A stretch of DNA of 64,000 bases from the NCBI RefSeq assembly GCF_001865245.1, contig NZ_MKXB01000189.1, positions 62,001 through 126,000 of the forward strand, in the 5' to 3' direction. A program made the position numbers and the translations under genes. This document shows, one piece after another, positions 56,610 to 64,000 of the stretch. How positions within the stretch are numbered: the stretch's first letter is position 1; each line of letters begins with the position of its first letter. Origin of the DNA: Streptomyces sp. CC53. GTDB lineage: Bacteria; Actinomycetota; Actinomycetes; Streptomycetales; Streptomycetaceae. The notes under the pieces were generated by a model. That model ran no database searches. It was not told where the DNA came from and worked only from the letters and a program-made list of their open reading frames with translations.

Positions 56610-57884
56610 TACGACTTCTTCCTCTACGGCTCGGCTGCCGCCCTCGTGTTCAACACGCTGTTCTTCCCCACCGCCGACCCGCTCGTGGGCACCCTGATCG
56701 CCTTCGTCACCTATGCCATCGGGTTTGCCGCGCGGCCTCTCGGCGGCATCGTCTTCGGCCACTTCGGGGACAAGGTCGGGCGCAAGAAGCTGCTGGTGGC
56801 CAGCCTGCTGATGATGGGCGGCGCGACCTTCGCCATGGGCCTGCTGCCCACGTACGGGACCATCGGTGTCGGCGCCCCCATCCTGCTGACGATCCTGCGC
56901 CTGATCCAGGGCTTCGCGCTGGGCGGGGAGTGGGGCGGGGCCGTCCTCATCGTCTCCGAGCACGGCGGCGACAAGCACCGCGGGTTCTGGGCGTCCTGGC
57001 CGCAGGCCGGCGCGCCCGGCGGGAACCTGCTCGCCACCGGTGTGCTGGCGCTGCTGGCCGCGTTCCAGTCGGAGGCCGCCTTCCAGTCCTGGGGCTGGCG
57101 CATCCCGTTCCTGCTCTCCGGCGTCCTCGTGGTGATCGGCCTGTGGATCCGCGTGTCGGTGTCCGAGTCGCCCGTGTTCCTCGCCGCCCAGGCCAAGGCG
57201 GAGGCGGAGGCCGCCCGCGGCGTGAAGGAGAGGGCGCCGGTCGTCGAGGTGTTCCGGCGGAGCTGGCGCGAGGTCCTGTCCGCCATCGGCACCCGCTTCG
57301 GTGAGAACATCTCGTACTACATCCTCACGTCCTTCCTGCTGGTGTACGTCACCGTCCACCTGGAGTTGGCGAAGAGCACCGCCCTGAACGCGGTCCTGAT
57401 CGGTTCGGCCGTCCACTTCGTCACCATCCCCCTGTGGGGAGCGCTGTCCGACCGCATCGGCCGCCGCCCGGTCACCTTGATCGGTTCCGTCGGCATGGCC
57501 GTCTGGGCGTTCCTCTTCTTCGGCCTCGTGGACTCCACGTCGTTTCCCGTGATCACCCTGGCCGTGACCGTCGGGCTGCTGCTGCATGGCGCGATGTACG
57601 GGCCGCAGGCGGCCTTCATCTCCGAGATGTTCGACACCAAGGTCCGCTACTCCGGCGCCTCCATGGGGTCGCAGCTCGCGTCCATCGTCGCGGGTGCCCT
57701 CGCGCCGATCATCGCCGTGGAACTCCTCAAGGACTTCGGCTCGTCCACGCCGGTCAGCGTCTACCTCTGCGCGGCCGCCGTGGTCACCACGGTCACGGTG
57801 GCGGTCGCCCGGGAGACCCGTGGGCGTGACCTGGCGCGGTCCCGGGACGAGGAGCGGGCCGCCCCGCCCGCGGTCGTCTCCTGA
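56604..57884 (+). pseudogene. MFS metabolite:H+ symporter, 5' end removed by phage insertion
   Basis: The frame begins at VEYDFFLYGSAAALVF, the second half of the first conserved segment of the metabolite:H+ symporter group (which normally starts about 20-30 residues earlier with a Met and a GT-x-[I/V]-E-[W/Y]-YDFF block). The motif GHFGDKVGRKK and the rest of the 12-helix transporter are intact, 426 codons in all. GTG 56646 could allow a shortened product. The missing N-terminus should lie at the left end of the prophage. Substrate unknown (shikimate/ketoglutarate-like). Confidence 0.8.
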
Positions 57885-58032
57885 CGCCGCCGCACCGGTG
57901 AGCCGCCCGGTTCGCCGCGCCGCCCCCCGACGTGCAGGCGGACCGGGGCCGGTCGTGCTGACGGCGCCGGGCGGGCGGCGTACTCGCTGCCGATCCGTGC
58001 GCGTACGTCAGCGCGTGAGGAGGCTCTCGGAA

Positions 58033-58086
58033 CCGGCGAAGCGCTGCACGGCCCCACGTGGACGTGGTCGTGCAGCGCTTCGCCGG
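58033..58086. terminator. Large bidirectional hairpin
   Basis: An 18-bp perfect stem (58033-58050 / 58069-58086) with an 18-nt loop that itself folds (CCACG-TGGA-CGTGG). It lies between the convergent MFS and CsoR/CstR genes and probably blocks read-through in both directions. No T-run. Confidence 0.6.
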
Positions 58087-58221
58087 TGTCGCGCGGACGG
58101 CGGCCCGGTCAGGCTGTGACCGGGCCGGCTGCGCTGCTCTCCGGTGGCTGGGTGCGCCCCGCCGGAGCGGGCTGCGGGGGCCGGACCCGGATCCCGGCCC
58201 CGCCGCCGGCAGGGAGTGCCG

Positions 58222-58539
<318 letters not shown>

Positions 58540-58603
58540 CTGTACGTCCCTTTTGGGAGGGTGTCGACGGCCGTACCGGGGCAGCGCCGCCCGCCGGCGC
58601 CGG

Positions 58604-58969
58604 TCAGTTCCGTGCGGTCGCTGCGGCCTCGCGCCGCACCGCGTCCATGTCGACGGCCCGCACCTTGCCGATGAGCTCCTCCAAAGCCTGCGGCGGCAGT
58701 GCGCCCGGCTGGGCGTACAGGACGGTCCGGTCGCGCACGGCCATCAGCGTGGGGATGGAGGAGATCCCGAAGGCGGCGGCGAGTTCCGGCTGCGCTTCGG
58801 TGTCGACCTTGCCGAAGACGATGTCGGGGTGGCGTTCGGCGGCCTTCTCGAAGACGGGGCCGAAGACCCGGCAGGGTCCGCACCAGGCGGCCCAGAAGTC
58901 GATCAGCACGATCTCCGAGCCGGTGACGACGTCGTCGAAGGTTTCCTTGGTCAGGTCGAGGGTCGGCAT
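58604..58969 (-). CDS. Thioredoxin
   Basis: A 121-residue thioredoxin with the active site W-C30-G-P-C33, the cis-Pro in SSIPTLM, and normal length. A few acidic residues and a helical tail (RAVDMDAVRREAAA) end it. It reduces protein disulfides or persulfides. An ATACCC...GGGGTAT operator lies 18 bp before its start, so it belongs to the adjacent repressor's regulon. Confidence 0.9.
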   Translation of the reverse strand: MPTLDLTKETFDDVVTGSEIVLIDFWAAWCGPCRVFGPVFEKAAERHPDIVFGKVDTEAQPELAAAFGISSIPTLMAVRDRTVLYAQPGALPPQALEELIGKVRAVDMDAVRREAAATARN

Positions 58970-58986
58970 GGTCGCTCTCCTTTCGT

Positions 58987-59002
58987 ATACCCGGAGGGGT
59001 AT
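58987..59002. promoter_or_regulatory. Operator 2, CsoR/CstR box
   Basis: ATACCCGGAGGGGTAT, imperfect palindrome just upstream of the thioredoxin gene. Confidence 0.7.
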
Positions 59003-59053
59003 ATGCGGTTCAACCGGCCCCCGGCGGGGTTTGTTCCCGCCGGGGGCCGGCCG

Positions 59054-59950
59054 TCACGGGTGGGTGCGCGGTGCGGGGGAGGCCGCCGGGGGCCCTTCGG
59101 CACCGGGACGCCTGCGGCGGCCCCGCACCGTCCCCGCGACCACGGCCGCCGTCACGGCGAGGCCGACGCCGGTCCAGGTCAGCGGGCTGGCCCAGACCGC
59201 GGGGTCGAGCTGCCGGCTGAGGACGAAGACGCCCATCACCACGATGAACCAGCCGAACGCCTTGCGCAGGGTGTCCTGGGGGATGCGTCCGGCGAGACGG
59301 CTGCCGACCAGGCTGCCGACGACCGCCACGCCGGTGACGGCCAGCGCCAGGCCCCAGTCGATCTGGACGCCCGCGAGGTGGCCGGCCAGCCCCGAGAACG
59401 ACTTCATCGCGATGACCAGCAGCGAGGTGCCGACGGCGACTCCCATCGGCAGGCCGCCGAGCAGGGCGAGCGCGGGGACCACGAGGAAGCCGCCTCCTGC
59501 GCCGACCAGACCCGTGACCGCGCCGACGGCGATCCCCTCCAGCACGATGAGCTTCATCGGGACGTCGTGCCCGGCGGGGGCGTGCGCGGCGGGCTTGCGG
59601 GGCCGGCGCAGCATCGCGGCGGCGGTGGCCAGCATCATCAGCGCGAACGCGATGAGCAGGACCGTGCCGGGGACGTACTCGGCGAGGCGCCCGCCGCCGT
59701 AGGCGCCGACCATGCTGACCGCGCCGAAGACGAGCCCGGTGCGCCAGCGGACCCGGCCCGCGCGCGCGTGCTGCACGAGCCCGACGAGGCTGGTCACCCC
59801 GACGACGAACAGGGACGTGGCGATGGCTTCCTTGCTGTCCTGCCCGGCGAGGTAGACGAGGATCGGGACGGTGAGGATCGAGCCGCCGCCGCCGAGGACG
59901 CCGAGGCTGATCCCTATGACGACGGAGGCGGCCAGGACGAGGGTGATCAC
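59054..59950 (-). CDS. TauE/SafE-family permease
   Basis: A 298-residue membrane protein with two halves, each opening with a Gly-rich membrane segment (ISLGVLGGGGSILTVPILVYL and VTGLVGAGGGFLVVPALALLGG), the TauE/SafE pattern of eight or nine helices. The family exports sulfite or other sulfur anions. GTG start overlaps the rhodanese stop (GTGA), so the two form one transcript. The C-terminus is a basic/Pro-rich cytoplasmic tail. Confidence 0.85.
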   Translation of the reverse strand: MITLVLAASVVIGISLGVLGGGGSILTVPILVYLAGQDSKEAIATSLFVVGVTSLVGLVQHARAGRVRWRTGLVFGAVSMVGAYGGGRLAEYVPGTVLLIAFALMMLATAAAMLRRPRKPAAHAPAGHDVPMKLIVLEGIAVGAVTGLVGAGGGFLVVPALALLGGLPMGVAVGTSLLVIAMKSFSGLAGHLAGVQIDWGLALAVTGVAVVGSLVGSRLAGRIPQDTLRKAFGWFIVVMGVFVLSRQLDPAVWASPLTWTGVGLAVTAAVVAGTVRGRRRRPGAEGPPAASPAPRTHP

Positions 59951-60531
59951 GACCGGTCCCGCAGGGAGGCGACGACGGTGCGGATGTCGGTCCGCGGGCC
60001 CCGGTTGTAGGGGAGCTTGGCCAGCAGCATGCCCATGGCGCAGGTGTTGCTGAGGGCGGCGAAGGTCAGCCCGGCGCCGATGGCGGTGCCGATGAGGTGT
60101 GCCCCGGGCACGAACACGCCGACGAGACCGGTGAGCAGGACGACGGATCCGGCGATGAGGCGGACCTGCCGTTCCATGTCCCAGCGCTCCGGGCCCCGGT
60201 TCACGGGCGCCCCTGCGGCCTCCCAGGCGGTCATCCCGCCGTCGAGGACCCGCAGGTTCGGCAGGCCCGCCTCGGCGAGCACCTGCTCCGCCTGGGCCGC
60301 ACGGGCGCCGGAGCGGCAGATCAGGACGACGTCCTCGTCGAGGTGGGCGCGCAGCTCGGCGCGGTGTTCCCGCAGGGTGTCCAGGGGCACGTTGTAGGCG
60401 CCGGGGATGTGGCCGGTCTGGAACTCGCCGGACGTGCGGACGTCCAGCAGGCGGGGGGCGCGTCCGTCGTCGATCAGCTTCTGCAGGGCGGCGGGGCCGA
60501 GCCCGGCGGCGCGGGAGGCGTCGGTGGTCAT
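59947..60531 (-). CDS. Rhodanese-DUF2892 fusion (YgaP-like)
   Basis: A 194-residue protein. Residues 1-115 are a rhodanese domain with active loop C72-R-S-G-A-R; residues about 125-180 form two membrane helices of DUF2892 (VRLIAGSVVLLTGLVGVFV...TFAALSNTCAMGMLLAKLPY). It is a membrane-tethered sulfurtransferase like YgaP and probably passes persulfide sulfur to partners. Coupled to the TauE-type permease. Confidence 0.85.
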   Translation of the reverse strand: MTTDASRAAGLGPAALQKLIDDGRAPRLLDVRTSGEFQTGHIPGAYNVPLDTLREHRAELRAHLDEDVVLICRSGARAAQAEQVLAEAGLPNLRVLDGGMTAWEAAGAPVNRGPERWDMERQVRLIAGSVVLLTGLVGVFVPGAHLIGTAIGAGLTFAALSNTCAMGMLLAKLPYNRGPRTDIRTVVASLRDRS

Positions 60532-60796
60532 GAAGGCTCCTTGGGCGTGGGGGAGAGGGGGTGTGCGGGGTGGGGGCCGGGTGGCGGTCGCCGGGTGGTG
60601 CCCGGCGGGGTGCCTTCGTGCGGCCGGGTGGTGCCCGGCGGGGCACGGTGGGGTGCCTGCGGGGCCCCCGGGGCACCCGGTGGGTGCCTCCCGTGAGGCC
60701 GGGCGGTGTTCGCCGGGGCGGCCCCGTGGGGGTGCCTGCGGGCCGCCGGGTGTGACGGCCCGGCGCGGGGCCGCGGGCCAGCACCGCGCCGGACGC
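60532..60796. other. GC-rich intergenic stretch with short repeats
   Basis: 265 bp of Gly/Pro-coding-like but non-genic sequence dominated by repeats of the type GGTGCCCGGCGGGG. No start, ribosome-binding site or CsoR/CstR box was found in it, so the rhodanese gene may be read through from the upstream gene. Confidence 0.4.
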
Positions 60797-62185
60797 TCAG
60801 ACGGTGACGGGGGCGTTCAGCAGCGCCCAGGCGGCGTAGCCGCCCAGCACGTCGGAGACGTCCCCGAAGCCGTGGTGACGCAGCAGGCTGGCGGCGATGG
60901 AGGAGCGGTGGCCGCCCGCGCAGTGGACCACGACCGGCCGGTCGGCGGGGATCTCGTCCATGCGGCGCGGCAGTTCGCCCAGCGGGATGTGCAGGGCGCC
61001 CTCGATGAAGCCGTGCTCGCCGCGCTCGCCGCAGGTGCGGACGTCGACCACGACCGGCGCCTCCTCGTGCTCCAGCGCGGCGCGCACCTGCGCGGCGGTC
61101 AGGCGGCTCGCCGGGGCGACCTCCCCGGCCAGGGCGGCCAGGGCGTCGTCGGGGGAGCGCAGGTAGCCCGCGACCCGGTCGAAGCCGATCCTGGCCAGGC
61201 GGGTGACGATCTCCTCCTCGCGGTTCTGCGGTGCGACGACCAGCAGCTCCGCGTCCGGACTGAGGACGGTGCCGGCCTGTTCGGCGAACCGGCCGTCCGC
61301 CGGCACGTTGACCGAGCCGCGCAGGTGCCCGGCGGCGAACTCCTGCGGGTCGCGGGCGTCGACGACCACGGCCCCGGCCGACCGGCGCGCGCCGAACTCC
61401 TCGGTGCCGAGCGGGCGCGGCGCGACCGCCGGGTCGAACAGCTCCCGCTCGCGGCGGTTGAGGTCGGCGTCGTAGGAGAAGTACCCGGGCGCCGCCGCCT
61501 GCCCTGCGGTGACCAGGGCGACGAAGTCGTCCCGGCTCATCGGCGTGCAGGCGTAGTTGGTGGCGCGCTGCTCACCGATGGTCGACTGCTTCTCGGTGGA
61601 CAGGTTCTTGCCGCAGGCGGACCCGGCGCCGTGCGCGGGGAAGACCCGCACCTCGTCGGGCAGGCCCATGAGCTTGCCCTGCACGCTGTCGTGGAGCATC
61701 GCGCCGAGTTCCTCGGCGGTCACCCCGGCGGAGGCCAGCAGGTCGGGTCGGCCCACGTCGCCGATGAACAGGGCGTCACCGGTCAGCACTCCGTAGGGCA
61801 CCGGGTCGTCGCCGTGCTCGTACACCAGGACGCTGATCGACTCGGGGGTGTGCCCGGGCGTCTCCATGACCTCCAGGGTGACCTCGCCGAGGCTGAGCGT
61901 CTCGCCGTCCGCGAGCTTGCGGATGGGGTACTCGGTCTCGGCGCGGCGGCCGTACCCGATCCAGGCGCCGGTGCGGGCGGCCATCTCCAGGTGGCCGGCG
62001 ACGAAGTCGGCGTGGAAGTGGGTGTTGATGACGCCGACGACCGTGAAGCCGTGCGCCTCGGCGTCGGCCAGGTACTCGGTGACGTCGCGGCGGGGGTCGA
62101 CGACCACGGCCTTGCCCGTGGTCTCGTCGGCGATCATGTACGACGCCTGGGAGAGGCAGTCGAGGTAGTACTGGGCGAAGTACAC
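60797..62185 (-). CDS. Metallo-beta-lactamase/double-rhodanese protein (CstB/persulfide dioxygenase-like)
   Basis: A 462-residue protein, GTG start. Residues 1-240 are a metallo-beta-lactamase hydrolase fold with THFHADFVAGH, an ETPGHTPES motif and later GDALFIGDVGRPDL, as in ETHE1-type persulfide dioxygenases. Two rhodanese domains follow: the first (about 265-355) has APQN in place of the Cys loop and is probably inactive; the second (about 365-462) has the loop C-A-G-G-H-R. This fits CstB, which oxidises persulfide and transfers sulfur. An operator precedes it. Confidence 0.85.
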   Translation of the reverse strand: MYFAQYYLDCLSQASYMIADETTGKAVVVDPRRDVTEYLADAEAHGFTVVGVINTHFHADFVAGHLEMAARTGAWIGYGRRAETEYPIRKLADGETLSLGEVTLEVMETPGHTPESISVLVYEHGDDPVPYGVLTGDALFIGDVGRPDLLASAGVTAEELGAMLHDSVQGKLMGLPDEVRVFPAHGAGSACGKNLSTEKQSTIGEQRATNYACTPMSRDDFVALVTAGQAAAPGYFSYDADLNRRERELFDPAVAPRPLGTEEFGARRSAGAVVVDARDPQEFAAGHLRGSVNVPADGRFAEQAGTVLSPDAELLVVAPQNREEEIVTRLARIGFDRVAGYLRSPDDALAALAGEVAPASRLTAAQVRAALEHEEAPVVVDVRTCGERGEHGFIEGALHIPLGELPRRMDEIPADRPVVVHCAGGHRSSIAASLLRHHGFGDVSDVLGGYAAWALLNAPVTV

Positions 62186-62215
62186 GGGAAGACCTCCGTG
62201 ACGGGTCGGCTCCTG

Positions 62216-62229
62216 TACCCCGGGGGGTA
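62216..62229. promoter_or_regulatory. Operator 3, CsoR/CstR box
   Basis: TACCCCGGGGGGTA, imperfect palindrome about 30 bp upstream of the CstB-like start. Confidence 0.7.
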
Positions 62230-62600
62230 TAGGAGAGGGTGGATGTCGCCCGGGTCCGGTGGCCGGGTCGGGCGGTGCGGCGTCAGGTCGCCTGGTGGGA
62301 GGCGGGCCCGCCTGGGGGCGGTCTGCGCGGTGCCGGCCGCGGGGTGCGGCCGACGGGGGGTGTCCCGGGCCTGCGGCGGGTCCGCTCGGGGCCGCAGGCC
62401 GCCGTGGCCGTCGGTCAGCGTCGAGCGGGCCGCAGCGGCTCGGTGGATCGCCGCGCCGCCCGGTGTGGTCGCCGCGGTGAACCGCATGCGGCCGGACCGT
62501 CGCGGCGGGTGTGCCACCTGGGCCCTTGCGGGGGGCGTCCGGGCGGTGCGGCCCGTGGTGCGGCGAAGCCTCGCGGCTGTTCTTCGCAGGTCATGGGGCT
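62230..62600. other. Gene-less leader, high GC
   Basis: On the minus strand this would be transcribed as the leader of the CstB-like gene. A minus-strand ATG at 62594-62596 opens a 59-codon frame (MTCEEQPRGFAAP...), Pro/Arg-rich and without recognisable family, which may be chance. No other gene seen. Confidence 0.35.
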
Positions 62601-62610
62601 GTCCTCTCGG

Positions 62611-62626
62611 ATACCCCCCCGGGTAT
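62611..62626. promoter_or_regulatory. Operator 4, CsoR/CstR box
   Basis: ATACCCCCCCGGGTAT. With operator 5 it brackets a leftward promoter-like sequence (TTGACA complement at 62658-62663, TACCGT at 62635-62640 on the minus strand, 17-bp spacer). Confidence 0.6.
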
Positions 62627-62634
62627 GTGTCTTT

Positions 62635-62663
62635 GACGGTAGGGGGTGGGGGCGCCTGTGTCA
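62635..62663 (-). promoter_or_regulatory. Leftward promoter between two operators
   Basis: TTGACA (62658-62663, minus strand), 17-bp spacer and TACCGT (62635-62640). It could drive the CstB-like gene with a 400-bp leader. The leader shows no gene I can support. Confidence 0.5.
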
Positions 62664-62664
62664 A

Positions 62665-62680
62665 ATACCCCACGGGGTAT
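62665..62680. promoter_or_regulatory. Operator 5, CsoR/CstR box
   Basis: ATACCCCACGGGGTAT, a near-perfect palindrome directly upstream of the leftward -35 box at 62658-62663. Confidence 0.7.
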
Positions 62681-62699
62681 CTGTGAGGGTGGGGGGGAG

Positions 62700-63540
62700 G
62701 AGGGGAACGGGCGGTGCGGAGGCGCGCGCCGCTTCCGGCGGCGACGGTCGAGCGGGCGGCGGTGGGGCCGGGCTCCAGGGCGAAAGGGGTGCCGGAGGGT
62801 CGCCCCGGCCCGTGCCGGTTGGTCCCCGCCCGCTCGGTCCCGGATTCGCCGGTACCTGTCCCGTACGGTCCGGCCGCGCGGGGGGTGGCACGCTCTGCCG
62901 CACCGCACCGCACCGCACCGCACCGCACCGCACCGCGCGGCGGGCGGGCGGAGCCGCGGCCACCGCCTCACCGGGCGTGTCGCGGCACGCGGCGCCGACC
63001 GGCGGAGCGTCGGACGCGTGGTGGTTGCCGGCGTGGCCCCGGCGGTACGGACCGGCACGGTGCGGCTGCCGTGGTGGCGCGCCGCCTGCGGGGCCGGAGC
63101 GACGGCCGCCGCGTCCCCGGAAGGGAGCTCGCCCCCCGGCTCGTGCGGGCCGGGGGGCGAGGGGCGCCGGCGAGTGCCGCCGTACCGCCGGAGATCGGGC
63201 GGTCGTGGCCCCGGGCGGCCGGGCTGCCGTGCAGGTGGCCGACGGGCCGGCCGGTCCGTTCGGCGGGCGGGGAGGACGCGGGGTCGGGGGCGGGGCGGCG
63301 CGGGTGCTCGGGCTTCGGGCGGCCGGCGCGGCGAGGGGCGGCGAGTGGCCGGGCTGACGGCTCACCCGCGCGGGCAGTGCAGGACGGCCCCCAGGGCTTC
63401 CCCGGGTGCCGCAACGGGTAGGCCCTGCCGTCCGGCGCGGTGGCGCCGCCCGGGTCGGTGGACGGCAGGCGGGTCTACGTGGGGTACCCGGAGGGCCCCG
63501 GCCGATGCGGGCGCAGCGTCGGCCGGAGCCGTCGGGGTCG
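62700..63540. other. Very GC-rich stretch without convincing gene
   Basis: Long frames are open in several phases because of extreme GC content, but none shows the expected codon bias, start signals or recognisable protein. It contains the CACCG tandem repeat listed separately. Confidence 0.45.
62898..62935. repeat. Seven tandem CACCG units
   Basis: A 38-bp microsatellite of seven CACCG copies, prone to slippage. No associated gene. Confidence 0.8.
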
Positions 63541-63542
63541 GC

Positions 63543-63827
63543 TCAGGCGGGCTCGAAGGTGAGGCAGTCGACCTCGTGCTGCACGTACCCCACCGTGATG
63601 CCGGGGGCCTGGCATTCGTACCGGGCGTTGTGGCGGCAGTTCGCCACCTTGCAGGCGCCGACCCGACCGGTGGTGTCCGGGTCCCCGCCCTTGCTGGCGG
63701 AGGTGAAGAACGTGTCGCAGTGCGCCTTGTGGGTGTCTCCCACGGTGATGGCCAGAGCGTGGCAGGCCTGCTCACGGTTGTAGGCGCAGTCGTCGACCGA
63801 GCACTCGCTGATCACGGGCATGTCCAT
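63543..63827 (-). CDS. Double DUF1540 zinc-binding protein (94 aa)
   Basis: ATG 63827 lies six bases after GGAGG. Two similar halves: SECSVDDCAYNREQACHALAITV...HCDTFF and GACKVANCRHNARYECQAPGITV...DCLTFEP. Each has four Cys in the DUF1540 pattern (C-x4-C-x-[YH]N...C...C), a small family thought to bind metal. The function is unknown. Confidence 0.8.
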   Translation of the reverse strand: MDMPVISECSVDDCAYNREQACHALAITVGDTHKAHCDTFFTSASKGGDPDTTGRVGACKVANCRHNARYECQAPGITVGYVQHEVDCLTFEPA

Positions 63828-64000
63828 GTGGGTCCTCCTTGTGCGGGGTGGCCGTCGAGGCGTCCGAGGTGCGGGCGCAAGGCCCGAGCATGGGCTCCTC
63901 GGGCCGCGCGTCGGCGGCGACGGGCCGACCGGGTGCGGGCATCCGCTGGAACGGAGCACCCTCAAGGACGTCCCTGCCGGTCCCCGCCGGACGTTCCTTC

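Noticed and set aside
56166..57587. Minus-strand frame spanning integrase and MFS gene
   Set aside because: It runs across the phage-host junction and is antisense to the transporter; the ATG at its integrase end is out of frame with the integrase.
60407..62686. Plus-strand frame of about 760 codons over the persulfide genes
   Set aside because: It lies opposite the well-supported rhodanese and CstB-like genes and shows no family.
62239..63357. Plus-strand frame of 372 codons in the GC-rich stretch
   Set aside because: Gly/Arg-rich, no ribosome-binding site or recognisable domain, and it crosses the operators and the CACCG microsatellite; likely open by composition only.

Overview
The window is a high-GC actinobacterial chromosome segment, most likely Streptomyces. 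It carries the greater part of an integrated temperate siphovirus (about 1-56,600) followed by host chromosome (about 56,604-64,000). Evidence for a prophage is an HK97-type head-tail operon in canonical order, a CI-like repressor, a tyrosine integrase at the extreme right, and a host MFS transporter gene whose 5' end is cut off exactly where the phage ends. The left attachment site lies outside the window.

Phage layout. (i) 1-9,619, rightward: a chain of small overlapping early genes (HNH endonuclease, dCMP-deaminase-like enzyme, a 'beta-sandwich' lipoprotein, DUF6197, many Cys-rich small proteins), a primase-polymerase/helicase fusion (5353-7452), an array of 10-bp iterons (7491-7591) and zinc-ribbon or DNA-binding proteins. 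(ii) 9,620-9,780: a promoter-to-terminator cassette that looks like a small RNA gene. (iii) 9,975-14,563: an HNH gene meeting head-on a leftward operon (FtsK-like ATPase and small genes). (iv) 14,564-16,095: 1.5 kb without a convincing protein gene, holding structured RNA, a tRNA-like element, a nearly G-free C-rich island and large inverted repeats. (v) 16,096-31,098: tRNA-Met, terminase, portal, protease, capsid, a 926-residue repeat protein, connectors, tail tube and tail chaperones with a -1 frameshift. (vi) 31,116-43,656: tape measure protein with two wall-cleaving domains, a minor tail protein, and seven tandem paralogous tail genes. (vii) 43,670-50,508: two holin-like proteins bracketing six wall or glycan-binding and -cleaving proteins, including a lysozyme-LysM-chitosanase(GH75)-CAP protein and a LysM-GH16 glucanase-like protein. 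(viii) 50,558-56,511: lysogeny/moron region (leftward small genes, a TPR-type XRE regulator, a lipoprotein and membrane protein behind the CI-like repressor) and the GIY-YIG protein and integrase.

Host segment. After the truncated MFS gene comes a leftward persulfide/sulfur module: a CsoR/CstR-type repressor, thioredoxin, TauE/SafE permease, rhodanese-DUF2892 protein and a metallo-beta-lactamase/double-rhodanese protein (persulfide dioxygenase-like). Five palindromes of the form ATACCCC-N-GGGGTAT lie at promoter positions and are probably the repressor's operators. A two-copy DUF1540 protein closes the window.

The points most worth following are the seven-copy tail-gene array, the unusually large glycan-hydrolase arsenal, the iteron cluster after the primase-helicase, the C-rich G-free island before the late operon, the three tRNA-like elements with abnormal bodies, and the small-RNA cassette. 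Functions are assigned by reading motifs by eye; no database search was run.
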